Shown piece after piece: positions 36,070 to 48,309 of a stretch of 64,000 nucleotides of DNA (its first letter is position 1; every line of letters starts with the position of its first letter). The position numbers and the translations under genes are program-made. The notes under the pieces are model-generated. The model did not search any database and was not told the DNA's origin. It saw only the letters and a program-made list of their open reading frames with translations. The stretch spans positions 34,904,417 to 34,968,416 of the forward strand of contig NC_082691.1 in the NCBI RefSeq assembly GCF_949987515.2, given 5' to 3'. The DNA comes from Delphinus delphis (taxonomy: Eukaryota; Chordata; Mammalia; Artiodactyla; Delphinidae).

Positions 36070-36260
36070 AATCGAAGAATGTTGACTGAATACTTACTCA
36101 GGGACAGTAGTTTGTTAGGTGCTGAGGATACAGACTGGAACACGACAGATAGAGTCCCTGTTATCAGAGTCAACAGACCATCAGTGAATTCAGCCATTAA
36201 GCAAGTAAATGTAATTATCATAGGCATTAAATTTAGGGGAAGCACAGAATGTCATAGGGT
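36070..36260 (+). repeat. L2-like fragment
   Basis: It contains 'ttgactgaatacttactcag', 'ttaggtgctgaggatacaga' and 'agatagagtccctgttatca', a pattern common to old L2-type elements. It is heavily decayed. Confidence 0.4.
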
Positions 36261-36674
36261 TATGGAGAAAAGAGATTATATTCACGTTTAATATTACTTG
36301 ACTATGAGATCACTAATTATGAATAAGGAGATCCTTGGCACTGGTGAGGAATTAGATGGGATGGTGGTAGGCAATATAAAAACATTCATACAAAGATTTT
36401 AATTTAATTCTTCTCTCAATTTAGAAAAAGGGTTGGAAAACTAGAGACAGTGGGACAAACACAGCTCATGGCTTGTTTTTGTATGGCTTGAGTGCTAAAA
36501 AATACTTGTTACATTTTTTAAATGCTGTAAAACAATAAAAACGGAGAAGAAGAATGTACAACAGAGATAGTATGTGGCACAAAAAATTTTACTATGTGAC
36601 CCTTTACAGTACTGATCCTGAATTAGAGTGTGGTGCACAGTTGCAATATAAATATAATTAAAAGACAAAAGAGA

Positions 36675-37035
36675 GGGCTTCCCTGGTGGCACGGTGGTTG
36701 AGAATCCACCTGCCAATGCAGGGGACACAGGTTCGAGCCCTGGTCGGGGAAGATCCCACATGCTGCGGAGCAACTAAGCCCGTGCCCCACGACTACTGAG
36801 CCTGCGCTCTAGATCCCGGGAGCCACAACTACTGAGCCCACGTGCCACAACTACTGAAGTCCGTGTGCCTAGAGCCCGTGCTCCGCAAGAGAAGCCACTG
36901 CAGTGAGAAGGCAGCGCACTGCAACGAAGAGCAGCCCCCGCTCGCCACAACTAGAGAAAAGCCCACACACAGCAACAAAGACCCAACACAGCCAAAAAAT
37001 AAATAAATAAATAAATAAATAAATTTGTTTTAAAA
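36675..37035 (+). mobile_element. Cetacean tRNA-derived SINE, long CHR-type
   Basis: It starts GGGCTTCCCTGGTGGCACGG. An intact tRNA B box GGTTCGAGCCC is at 36730-36740. The long body has repeated 'cacaactactgagcc' motifs, then 'agcaacaaagacccaacaca' and an (aaat)n tail. The flanks 'aaagacaaaagaga' (ending ~36674) and 'aaagacaagagaga' (~37036-37049) are the target-site duplication with one mismatch. Confidence 0.93.
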
Positions 37036-38879
37036 AAAGACAAGAGAGAATAGGTTCTTTTCAGTCAAGATCTCCAGGTGTCATTGGTGAATGACTTCAT
37101 GGGAATAGAAGAATTTGATTTGCCTTGCTATTGACCTTGCTTGCTGAAGTTTAAAATGTTTAAAGCCTTAATTTCTCATTTCCAAGTTTATCCTATCTGT
37201 TGTTAAAACTTAGAGGTTCTGAATGTGAGATTTAGTTTTTAAACAACTTGGAGCTCCTCAGAGAAAGGTGGCATGTACTGCTAGATATAAGGGGCTGGAT
37301 GGGGGATCTCAGCTGTCCCAGAGCCTGGGGAATACTGAGGGCGCATAAGGCTTGGTACATGTATGCTCATTCATGCCTCCCATGAAGGCCACAGACCAAG
37401 GGCCACATGCGCTTTAATTTAATTAATTTAAGTAAAAACTGCAAGCCTTCAAATCAGGAAAGGAAATAAAGTACAAATAACTCTGATTTTTCTTTTCAGC
37501 TGGAAATTTTGTGATTTATATATACAGAATGAAAAAGAGGGGAAGGTGGTTAATTCACTGCAACTATACATCAATCTATGCCATTTGACCTTTAAATGTC
37601 AAATCATTTTGCTGAAGTAGGCAAAAAAATATCATTTGTTTTGCAGTGTCTGAATCAGCATGGCTGTTTTTACTCTACTGTAAAAACTAAGTTAGAAAAA
37701 CATTGCCAACTTGACAATTAGGTTTGAAAAGGGAAGAAAAGATCGTGGCATCAAAATAAAGAATGGAATGCTGCCCCTACCCACTGTGGCCTACTTTCCA
37801 CTCCGTATAAAAGAAAAGAATTTGAAACCACACCCTTTTAACTTTTGGTGTTTTGTGTCATTTTAATGTCTTCTAATTCTTATATTTTACTTTTTCTACA
37901 AGAAATACTCAAGCAAACTTATACTCCAGCTGTCTAAAACCTATTTGAGAATGAAAAGCCCAGCTTAGAAAGTTACCCTGGTTGGCTTCTCATCAATTGT
38001 TACTTTCATCCATTTAATGTAATAGTCTGGAGATATAAATAGGAAAAGGTTTTTCTCCTACTCGTTTCTGAGTCTTTCTAACCTCCAAGCATGGCAATCT
38101 GTACAGAAATGAAAGAATTCCTTCATCTTCCTTTTTGACAGTGAATGCCCTTTGTATTGTATTTTGGTTTAATTATGCTCCAAGGCTGCCCTGTAAACTT
38201 CTGACTATGTAATCACAACCTGTATCTGACATATCAGGCAGAAGAGGAGAAGTCTTCAAAACTTTCACATACGTTAAGTCATCTTTTTTTTCACATATGT
38301 TATGTCCAGTCTTTCACATATGTTAAAATGAATATGAGGCATTGAACTAGGTAATATTGATACAATTTTGTCTATCCTAAATATTTTCCAGTTCCTTTTA
38401 TGTAGCATGGAGAGAAAGAGAAGTCAAAATATACAGAATGGCAGATTGACATGCCACACAAGAATGCAGACAAATTGATTATACTCTGTGTAAATTTTCT
38501 AGTGAACTTTTACTTTTGACCAGCTTTGAGAATTATACAAACCAGGCTTAAGTTGGTCATGTTTATCTTTTCTAATCATGAACAGAGAAAAAAATGCCTC
38601 TTTCTTTCTTGTCCCTCTTCTCTTGCTGGCTGAGAAATAAAACCAGCAGTTGCATATGTGACTAAATGGTGGGCAATCTTTCAAAATTAACCATTGCATT
38701 TTTCCTTTCAGTGGTGTCAGGTCAGCATGTAGGGAGTGGACAGCTCCTTCTGTTAATGATATGGCCAGTGACTGAGTGCTAACATGGGTTGCTTCCCCTG
38801 ACATTGTATTCTTAACACAGGCAATTTTCTTAGTTTCCTAAGTCTGAATGAATTGCTCTAGAGTCTCACCATAGTTCTT

Positions 38880-39095
38880 ATAGTAACTTAAGCAATGCCT
38901 GTGTGCTAAATGCCTTCCACATACAGTTTCATTTAAACTTCACAACGGTGTGTCATAGTTACAGTTATTATTTCCATTTTAGAGCTAGGGAAAACTGAGG
39001 CTCAGAGTGGGTAGGTTAACATGGCCAAGTTTACATAGTTGGAAATGGATGGCACTGGGATTTGAATCCAAGTTGATCACATTTCAGAGCCTGCT
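38880..39095 (-). repeat. MIR SINE
   Basis: The plus strand reads 'aatgcctgtgtgctaaatgc', 'catttaaacttcacaacggt', 'tccattttagagctagggaa', 'aactgaggctcagagtgggt' and 'ggcactgggatttgaatcca'. This is the reverse complement of MIR over most of its length. Confidence 0.8.
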
Positions 39096-41026
39096 TTGTC
39101 AACACATAAATTAGACTACCCTGTACCACATAGAAGAATATTTCGGGATATGAACAGCCAAGTCATTTCTGGATGTTTTCTGAGATCCCCTTCTGAGGAT
39201 TGGACCAACAGCAGACACCTCTGGAAGCCACCCTACGTTTCCTCCTTGGCTTACCTCCTTCCATTTGACCACCCATTCCTCTGAATACACAAAATCCCTC
39301 CTCCATGGCAGGACTGACATTGCTCCTCCCATAACTGTGACTCTCCAGACTTTTCATGCCAGTAGAGGTGTGAGATGGAGAAGGGTGCTGTCTGGAAACT
39401 GACATTCTATATGGCTGGCGTGTTGCATTTAGCTGGTAACTGGGTTTCTGAACCATCTTTTGAAAATCCCTCTAAACTATAGTCACTAAAGTTCTCAGGA
39501 GCTGAAGTTAAGTTGGCACAGTCTTCACAACTCTAATGATCTTCCTTGGTCATGCAGTAGAGGTCTAAAACGGAGTGTTGGGTGAGGGTCATGAAATATC
39601 AACATATCAACAAATGTAAAACATACCTGACAGGGAAAAACTGGAAGTAAACTTCAAACTCAAGGTTATAGAGATGCGGAAAGGGAGGCTCAGAGAAAAG
39701 AGTGAATTCTGTCTGGTCATTTGGATCATAGGAGGGAATGAGATTGGTCCTGGAAACTGTGGAATTGTCCTCTCTATGACATTGCCTGGCTCCATGGGTT
39801 CTGGCAAAGCACTGCCTAGTTTTGAGTGACATCTGATTTTCTGACCGATAAAGCCCAGAGTACGTCCAGGAAGCCTTTGGGCTGTCAGTAGGAGGGCTGC
39901 TTACTTCCGGAAGACATGGCTACTGTTTCATGATCCCCTCCCCTGCCTTTTTCCTGACTTGTTGCATAGAAGAAAGTAATGTCCATCATCCTTTGCTACT
40001 TTTCATATTTCTGTTTCCTCTTGGGGGATGTATAAAAGGACAAGTAATAACAGGAGAGATTGGAAAGCTAATGGTAGATACAGTTTTTTCATCTAAATCA
40101 GAGGCTGCAAAAGCTAGAGATTTCTCTTCATGTCAAGCAAAAGGCCATTAAAAGTCTGTTTGTTTCAATTCTCAGGAACTACATAAATAATTGTAAAGTT
40201 ACCTAGGTAATCTCATAAAAAAAAAACCAAATTAGCAGTTGGCTTCCTCATTGAAACTTATTATATAAGGTAGTTTTGATTGAAGATTACCAACAAAAGA
40301 AAAAACTCAATACAAGTTTAGAGCCAAGAAGGAAGGAACACATTATAATTGTTTTACTATAAAGTTTGTTATTAGGACATGTTTCTCTTTATTTGACTAT
40401 AAAAACATAAATTTTGAAGAATAAACATTTTCTGGTTATTCTCCATGTAACAGAATTTAATGTACACAATATTGCATGAATAGGGTCGCATGTCAAAGAA
40501 AAGCATCCCATTTTGCATAAGTAGCCAGTGAACTGATGTACAGTGTTATGAAATGGAGCAAATCACTTATCTCCAAGTATTTCAAATAAAAACAAATGAG
40601 ATGGAACAATAAATTAGCTTGCTTTTCTTTAATAAGCAAGCACAAGACAACGATCCAACTTGGATATATAACCTAATGCCCCAAGCTGCAGCAAGAATTT
40701 CGCACAAAGCCTACTGACCTATCAAAAGTTACTATCCGTGTTTGCCAATTCTCTCTATAGAACAGATGGAAAACATAAAATGGTTTGCACTTCATTTCAA
40801 AATTACCATAATTTTCCTAATAAAAAGGTTATACTTATATTCAGCCAGATATGCTGTTTCCAAGCATGAAACCAAAGAAAATTTTCCTGATGCTCAGCAG
40901 TATCTTTCTTTTTCCTGATGCATCTTCAAGGCACAGAATATTAGGTCAGTGAAATCATGCTAGAAAGAAGGTCAACTTTAAGGAGAAGAGAAAAGAGCAA
41001 AAAAGGAAAGAAAGAAAAAGGCACAC

Positions 41027-41112
41027 CTCTTGAGCACACCATCCACATTCCGGACCCAGCGCAAGGCACTTGGTGCAGGACACTGCATTCGAAGATGCAC
41101 ATCTATTGTCTT
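41027..41112 (-). CDS. ITGB8: ITGB8 exon 2 (PSI domain, N-terminal part of mature integrin beta-8)
   Basis: An 86-bp coding exon read on the minus strand. The acceptor is TTACAG|AAGACAAT and the donor is CAAGAG|GTGTGC. It finishes a Glu codon begun in exon 1 (phase 1 entry) and leaves in phase 0. It encodes 28 residues starting DNRCASSNAVSC and ending GPECGWCAQE. The Cys pattern C-x7-C-x2-C-x7-C-x2-C is the start of the plexin-semaphorin-integrin (PSI) domain at the head of mature integrin beta chains. Integrin beta-8 pairs with alpha-V at the cell surface, binds the latency peptide of TGF-beta1/3 and allows TGF-beta activation. Compared with human beta-8 as I remember it, A-to-V, A-to-T, R-to-K and V-to-A changes lie between the conserved cysteines. 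The exon is too short for simple ORF finding and was placed by its protein similarity and splice sites. Confidence 0.93.
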
Positions 41113-41153
41113 CTGTAATGGAGGATAAAATGAGGCATTACGGTTTACTCTGG

Positions 41154-41202
41154 TATTGGGAAGTATGTGCAATTCTAGACCAAAATGTATTTTGAAAACT
41201 GA
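41154..41202. repeat. 49-bp exact repeat, copy 1 (42 bp from exon 2)
   Basis: From 'tattgggaagtatgtgcaat' to 'tattttgaaaactga' this segment is identical, base for base, to 42589-42637. It lies in direct orientation 41 bp upstream of exon 2 in gene direction, so it is in the polypyrimidine and branch-point neighbourhood of the intron 1 acceptor. The flanks outside the 49 bp do not match. Confidence 0.9.
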
Positions 41203-42588
41203 CATAAGCTGACCCATAGTTTTAAGTATACGACATCAAAAATATATAATTTCTTTGGGAATTGTTAACCTGATCACTGCAATTAATATGTACCGTATTT
41301 TCTGGATAGCTATCATCTGGTTTTATAAAATTAGGGAAAAGAAGGTGATAAAAATATGACTTTAGGTTTTGGGGTTTCGTTTGAAACTCTGTTGCAATGG
41401 CAGAGGATCCTCCAAATATTTTAGTGTGCTAAAGTTTCACTGTAGTTCATATTATCTGAACCAATGAGGTGTTTTTGGATCTAGAATTTTTCTGTAAAAA
41501 TAATCATATACAGACCTCAATCTCAACATGTAAATCCATATTGAGTCACAGTGAATGAAGTTTCTGAGAAACATTCTTGATGGACATACACAGTAGTTCG
41601 CTTGGTAATTCTGACTGCATTAATATTGATTATTTTGGCATGAAGGATATCAGAACCAGACAAAATGGCAATGATTCAGTATTTTAGAAGTAAAGTGGTT
41701 AAAATGAATGGGTTGTTTTAGTTAACCTAATTTAGTTTCTCTGACTGGACCACTTTAAGATTATGACCAATTCACTTTTCCATAGCTACCCACACTTGTC
41801 TGTTATGTGTTAATAACATAGTTGTGCCTGGATACTATTTACCTTTATCCTTCTAGCTACTACTTAGATCATTAAAAAGAGGCTCATATTACAGACTTAA
41901 ACACAAAAAATATAATAAAGAGAGAGTCATAAATTATTTTATCATGAGGTTTTAGTGGAACAATCACATGCTTCCCATACTCCATCCTTTACAATGAAAT
42001 GTCCCAAGGACATGGGAAATCACAGCATTCTACCCATCTCACACGCACACAGTAAATAACATAGACATCCTGGCTTTAAGTAGTTCACAGTCCAGGTGAG
42101 GTGAAAACTGTATAAGAAAACAATAAAATACAGGGTGATAAGCATAACAAAATATCACCAATGCACTATGGGAATATGGTGAGGATCTTCTCACTCTACT
42201 TAGAGGGAAGGGCAGGGGTCAGAGAAGAGGGCATGTTTACAGATGGCTCCCCAGAGGCAGTGATACCCAGTACGTCTCTTTGCCCTCTCATTTTGTTTCT
42301 TCTCATTTGTGTTCATCTCTTTTTAAAAAATGTAATAGGCATGAAAGAAGACTGTGTGTGTGCCCAATCACACATGTACATCAGAGTTTGAAAGGGGATA
42401 GAGTCTACAAAATCTCTAGCTATCCCCATCTAATTGGTTTCTCTTTTCCTTCTCTCTCAACTTGCCCCAACATTCTTGAAGACAGGCTTAAAACGGTTCT
42501 GACCTGGAGGTGGCATGGGATGGGTGTTGGCAGTGAAAAGAGAGAGAGGAATACAGAGAAGTAAACATAGCAGAGAGGTGCATTGGGA

Positions 42589-42637
42589 TATTGGGAAGTA
42601 TGTGCAATTCTAGACCAAAATGTATTTTGAAAACTGA
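42589..42637. repeat. 49-bp exact repeat, copy 2
   Basis: An identical direct copy of 41154-41202, separated from it by 1386 bp. It is preceded by 'gaggtgcattggga' and followed by 'aataactggggtgg'. It is not recognisable as part of a known interspersed repeat. Confidence 0.9.
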
Positions 42638-43370
42638 AATAACTGGGGTGGTAGTGAGCACTCTTCCCTGTATTTCCCCAGGTACCAATGAGTTAAGCTA
42701 AAAGCATTCTTCCTTAACATCTCATTGTTCTATTATCCATCTCTTCTGTCCCCTTCATCCTTTGTCCTTGGCTTTACATCAGCTTTTAAAATACACCATC
42801 CAAAACATCTTCCCTGATCTAGATGCACTGCACTGGGCTAGAATTTTCTTCACTGGCCTAGAATTCCAAGGACTAAAAAAACTAAGGTTTGGGCTCTCTT
42901 TACTACAGTGTGGTCACCAACTATGAAGACTCCATAACCTAAAAATCTTCCATCTGGCTTATCCTCCAAAACTGTAAAACCTGCTTATTCCTAAAGTATT
43001 CAGAAGAGGAGTGACCTTTTTAGTTTCGTTCTCAGAAAGCAAATCAGTTTAGGTCTAGAAGTCAAGCACATTTGCAGACCTAACTTGACCTTTACCAACT
43101 CTTAAGCTTGACCCAGCTGGAAAATGGAATTAAGTCTATTTCAGATCAGAGTTGAGCAAGCCTTTCACTGAATAGGTAGGACTTTTGCTGTGGCAAAAGA
43201 CAGCAGTCTCCTAGAAGGGAAGCTGCATATTCTATGACTTTGGTCTTTGTTTCAAATGGTTGTCCGACTCTGTCTTAAGTTAACCTGGTTCAAGTTCAAG
43301 TCAGGCTCCTACGTCTATAGCACATGTAGTAAATAATGAATTTATAAGCAAAAATCTGTTCTCTCTGAAT

Positions 43371-43724
43371 CTTTTTTTTAAATTAATTAATTAATTGATT
43401 TTCAGCTATGTTGGGTCTTCGTTGCTGCGTGTGCGCTTTCTTTAGTTGCGTTGAGCGGGGGCTACTCTTCGTTGCAGTGCACGGGCTTCTCATTGCAGCT
43501 GTTTCTCTTGTTGTGGAGCACGGGCTCTAAGCACATGGGCTTCAGTAGTTGTGGCACGCGGGCTCAGTAGTTGTGTCACGTGGGCTCTAGAGCGCAGGCT
43601 CAGTAGTTGTGGTGCATGGGATTAGTTGCTCCGCGGCATGTGGGAACTTTCCTGACCAGGGCTCGAACCCGTGTCCCCTGCATTGGAAGGCGGATTCTTA
43701 ACCACTGCGCCACCAGGGAAGCCC
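43371..43724 (-). mobile_element. Cetacean tRNA-derived SINE, long CHR-type
   Basis: On plus it reads from a T-rich tail ('tttttttaaattaatt') through 'gttgggtcttcgttgctgcg', repeated 'cagtagttgtg' motifs and 'gggctcgaacccgtgt' (B box complement), ending 'ccaccagggaagccc'. A perfect 14-bp target-site duplication 'tgttctctctgaat' is at 43357-43370 and 43725-43738. The SINE is in ITGB8 sense orientation. Confidence 0.95.
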
Positions 43725-44875
43725 TGTTCTCTCTGAATTTTGCTTTCTGTTTTCTTTTAAAAGTTCTAGTGCCAACCTCTGTTCTCAAACTTCAGACACC
43801 TAAGGATGATGACCAAGGGACACAGAGACTTTGGTTCTGTTAATACTTCCCTGGTTCCAAGGCTGACATTTCTCAGTCTATTTAACTACAAGAAAAATGA
43901 TCCTGTTTAGATGATATGTTTATTAATATTATTTTGAGGGTGTTTAATCTACAGAAGTGAAAGGAAGAAGAAAATGGACCAGGAAAAAAATAACCTAAAG
44001 ACCGTAGAAATTTCAACGTTTAGCTTGGGAGCTTTCCATAAGTCACGTGATCAGATCAAGTGAAAGTTCTAGGAAACATTTCTAATGTTTTTATGGTCTA
44101 AAGTCTACACCACAAAATTTCAACAAAATTTAAAGGATGTCCATAGTTATCTGGAAGAATGAACCGAAAACTGATAAAGATTATCGTCCGTGGTATTTAG
44201 AATCAATCATTCTAGATCCTCCTGTTACTCCTAGACAGAATGATTTGTAAAAAACACAGAAATGCATTTTTTCCAGACAGCATCCTCTTCCTAATTGCAT
44301 TTACTATACTAATTAAATTAAACTTGTATAATTATGTAAAATTGCTTCCTTTAAAAAAAAAACAAAATAAACACTGTTATAATGGATATGTATTCTACTT
44401 TGATAACAGTCAAAACCAGGCAAACTGAGTATATGTAGAATAAAGTTTGGAGTATAACTTCAGGGTTTCCTTGTTCTAGGTGTATATCATAGTCATGTAA
44501 ATGTTACAGATATCTTCAAAATACATTACCTGATTACTGAAAGTTCTTGCATACACGACATTTAATGTGTTACCATTTGATATAAAAGTTAAAGAAATAG
44601 ATTCGTGTTTTAATCACTTGTAATTATCTACTTATTCCAAGTTTTGACTGAGGAACTGTTTCGTAAAGGCCCCTACAAAAATATAGGGAGGGAGGAGGTG
44701 GTTTAGGTCTCCTTCTTTGAAAATCAGGCACAGGAAACAGAACCAAAGTCACAGTTAAATTTCAATAGTGATTAAGTAAAGGGGCAAGGGAGAAAAGGTG
44801 GAAGCATGGGAAGCTCTTTGGAAAAGATGGATCTGAGTAGGGAAACGTGGAAGAGCTTAGAAATGTATTACAAGG

Positions 44876-47053
44876 TTGGTTCAGTGGGTTGTGTAGGCTT
44901 CCTGGTAGAGGGGACTAGTGCCTGTGTTCTGGTGGATGAGGCTGGATCTTGTCTCTCTGGTGGGCAGGATCACATCCGGTGGTGTGTTTTGGGGTGTCTG
45001 TGGCCTTATTATGATTTTAGGCAGCCTCTCTGCTAATGGGTGGGGTTGTGTTCCTGTCTTGCTAGTTGTTTGGCATAGGGTTTCCAGCACTGTAGCTTGC
45101 TGGTCGTTGAGTGAAGCTGGGTCTTGGTGTTGAGATGGAGATGTCTGGGAGGTGTTTGCCGTTTGATATTATGTGGAGCTGGGAGGTCTCTTGTGGACCA
45201 GTGTCCTGAACTTGGCTCTCCCACCTCAGAGGCACAGCCCTCATGCCTGGCTGGAGCACCAAGAGCCTTTCATCCACATGGCTCAGAATAAAAGGGAGAA
45301 AAAATAGAGAGAAAGAGGATAAAATAAAATAAAGTTATTAAAATAAAAAATAATTAAGAAAAAAATTTTTTTAAAGTAACAAAAAACCGGACAGACAGAA
45401 CCCTAGGACAAATGGTGAAAGCAAAGCTATACAGACAAAATCTCACACAGAAGCATACACATACACACTCACAAAAAGAGGGAAAGGGGAAAAAATAATA
45501 TATCTTGTTCCCAAAGTCCACCTGCCCAGAGATAAACCCACGCACATATGGTCACCTTATCTTTGATAAAGGAGGCAAGAATATACAGTGGAGAAAAGAC
45601 AGTCTCTTCAATAAGTGGTGCTGGGAAAACTGGACAGGTACATGTAAAAGTATGAAATTAGAACACTCCCTAACACCATACATAAAAATAAACTCAAAAT
45701 GGATTAAAGACCTAAATGTAAGGCCAGACACTATCAAACTCTTAGAGGAAAACATAGACAGAAGACTCTAAATCACAGCAAGATCCTTTTTGACCCACCT
45801 CCTAGATAAATGGAAATAAAAACAAAAATAAACAAATGGGACCTAATGAAACTTAAAAGCTTTTGCACAGCAAAGGAAACCATAAACAAGACCAAAAGAC
45901 AACACTCAGAATGGGAGAAAATATTTGCAAATGAAGCAACTGACAAAGGATTAATCTCCAAGATTTACAAGCGGCTCATGCAGCTCAATAACAAAAAAAC
46001 AAACAACCCAATCCAAAAATGGGCAGAAGACCTAAGTAGACATTTCTCCAAAGAAGATATACAGACTGCCAACAAACACATGAAAGAATGCTCAACATCA
46101 TTAATCATTAGAGAAATGCAAATCAAAACTACAATGCGATATCATCTCACACCGGTCAGAATGGCCATCATCAAAAAATCTAGAAACAATAAATGCTGGA
46201 GAGGGTGTGGAGAAAAGGGAACACACTCTTGCACTGTTGGTGGGAATGTGAATTGATACAGCCACTATGGAGAACAGTATGGAGGTTCCTTAAAAAACTA
46301 CAAATAGAACTACCATATGACCCAGCAATCCCACTACTGGGCATATACCCTGAGAAAACCATAATTCAAAAAGAGTCATGTACCAAAATGTTCATTGCTG
46401 CCCTATTTACAATAGCCAGGACATGGAAACAACCTAAGTGTCCATCATCAGATGAATGGATAAAGATGTGGCCCATATATACAATGGAATATTACTCAGC
46501 CATAAAAAGAAATGAAATTGAGATATTTGTAGTGAGGTAGATGGACCTAGAGTCTGTCATACAGAGTGAAGTAAGTCAGAAAGAGAAAAACAAATACCGT
46601 ATGCTAACACATATATATGGAATGTAAGAAAAAAAAAAAGGTCATGAAGAACCTAGGGGTAAGACGGGAGTAAAGACACAGACCTACTAGAGAATGGACT
46701 TGAGGATATGGGGAGGGGGAAGAGTAAGCTGTGACAAAGTGAGAGAGTGGCATGGACATATATACACTACCAAACGTCAAATAGATAGCTAGTGGGAAGC
46801 AGCCGCATAGCACAGGGAGATCAACTCGGTGCTTTGTGACCACCTAGAGGGGTGGGATAGGGAGAGTGAGAGGGAGGGAGATGCAAGAGGGAAGAGATAT
46901 AGGAACATATGTATATGTATAACTGATTCACTTTGTTATAGAGCAGAAACTAACACACCATTGTAAAGCAATTATACTCCAATAAAAATGTTTAAAAAAT
47001 TTTATCTAGGTAACAAGAACTAATAATAGTAACTAATATTATATTAAAAAAAA
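44876..47053 (+). mobile_element. 5'-inverted (twin-primed) L1 with extra 3' sequence
   Basis: Perfect 17-bp target-site duplications 'agaaatgtattacaagg' lie at 44859-44875 and 47054-47070, so this is one insertion. The left part (44876 to ~45524) is L1 5' UTR and ORF1 start in minus orientation. The right part (~45525 to 46999) is the end of ORF2 plus 3' UTR in plus orientation, with AATAAA at 46980-46985. The ORF2 remnant is open in pieces: 45505-45771 ([20 protein letters not shown]), 45810-46256 and 46193-46540. The middle of L1 is missing. After the normal L1 end and six A's come ~46 bp of non-L1 sequence (47000-47045) and a second A run. Confidence 0.93.
47000..47045 (+). other. Probable L1 3' transduced segment
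   Basis: It starts 'ttttatctaggtaacaagaa' and lies between the L1's own short A tail and the A run that abuts the right target-site duplication. The other L1 3' ends in the window pass directly from AATAAAGATGT to poly(A), so this sequence is not part of L1. It probably came from the flank of the source element. Confidence 0.6.
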
Positions 47054-47859
47054 AGAAATGTATTACAAGGAAGTTAGTGCCTGAGGCAGTATCTCAAAAC
47101 AGGGAGAGCAAAGAAATAATACAACTATTGGTATTTCTCTTTTTTCTTCTAGTTTTTTCCTTGGAGTTCACATAAATAATACAAAATTGAATTGTTCATT
47201 TATGTGTTCTTCATTTCCTCTTTTAATTAGTATTCAGAATACATGAAACATAATTTTACTTTTGAAATAGACAAAGAAGCAGATATAATTAAAATAATTA
47301 TAATAATACTTATGTGGCAAAACTTCAACTACTAAAATAATTTTTATGCAACAAATGCATATTTCAAGTGTGCTCATATAGAATTAGTTGAAAAAATTCA
47401 CTTTAATATTTGTAGTTTGTTACTAAACTATAATTCAGAAAATACTATTCTCCAGCAGCAGCATCTAGCCTAGATTGGCAAATTTTTCTCCTCTACCTCT
47501 AACATACTGCTTAATTTCTTTTGAACTTGTAGCAAATAAGCATTCAGCCCATATAAATGAAAATGAGTACCTTTATGGGAAAACCATTTTGTCTAAATAA
47601 TTTTGCCTCTACTTGCACTTGAAGAAACATACACCTACATTTATGTTTAGTGAAAAACACCTTGGCTTTCTTTCTTTCTTGTCTCCCTGTTAGTATTTCC
47701 AGTGATTAGGTTTGATAGTCTAAAGATGTATTTGGAGAAAAGGTGGTGGTATGATAATGTTCAATTCTTATATAGTGGCTCAGGAAAAAGGGTGAGGGGA
47801 TTCTAAGAAAAAATAATTGTCTTAGATCCTCAGAGGAAGAACCTGAGAGAGATTCTTGG

Positions 47860-48300
47860 CAAGTGATTTTTGAGAAGGGAAGTGAGATGAGAAGGTCAGG
47901 ACAAGGTGCTCAGCAAAGATGTTGGTGCAGTCCAAGTCTGATCTCAGTCTGATCCAACCCAGAAGTCATACCCAATTGACACCATGGAGTTATCCCACCT
48001 TGAGGCAAGGGTGGTCTAACATTTATACCCTCATACCAGTCAGTCATTGGCTGCAGGCAGCCTGGAGGGCATAGGGTGGGGTCAGGGTGGGTTAAAGTCC
48101 CAGATATCTTTGAGCCACGTAGTTTGCTTTGGTGGAAGCCAATTCTGAGAAGGTGGCATTTGTGAGCCATTAACAGCCAGAATTCACAGTAGCTGGGAAT
48201 GGTGTGCCAACCTATAAAAAGATTCCAGATGGGGTGCCAGCAACATCTACTAAAATGATGTACCCCAGAGAGTGATAAATAATTAGAGTAGCAGGCAGAG
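47860..48300. repeat. Possible old LTR, family unknown
   Basis: A GC-richer block containing 'ggtcaggacaaggtgctcag', 'ggtggtctaacatttatacc' and 'gtcattggctgcaggcagcc'. It looks LTR-like but lacks recognised ends. I cannot assign a family. Confidence 0.25.
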
Positions 48301-48309
48301 ATTGCTATT

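Larger units (their letters stand above)
35087..41026 (-). other. ITGB8 intron 2
   Basis: A 5.9-kb intron (GTGTGC donor, TTAAACAG acceptor). It contains an L2-like piece near 36070-36260, one long CHR SINE (36675-37035) and a MIR (38880-39095). The interval 35090-36060, the interval 37050-38870 and the interval 39100-41026 have no element I can name. In 38263-38330 the phrase 'tttcacataygtta' occurs three times. Confidence 0.85.

Noticed and set aside
36495..36773. Minus-strand 92-residue frame
   Set aside because: It is half SINE head read backwards and half intron, with no splice support.
40978..41217. A 79-residue minus-strand frame over ITGB8 exon 2
   Set aside because: It overlaps the exon in another frame. 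The real exon is the 86 bp in the frame giving DNRCASSNAVSC; this one is a shadow.
42488..42688. Minus-strand frame sharing residues with the frame at 40978-41217
   Set aside because: The shared peptide arises only from the 49-bp duplicated intronic DNA. It is not a second exon copy; there is no PSI-type cysteine pattern.
44806..45277. Overlapping open frames on both strands
   Set aside because: They fall in the inverted L1 5' UTR piece; the same phrases occur in the other L1 at 9464-9868.
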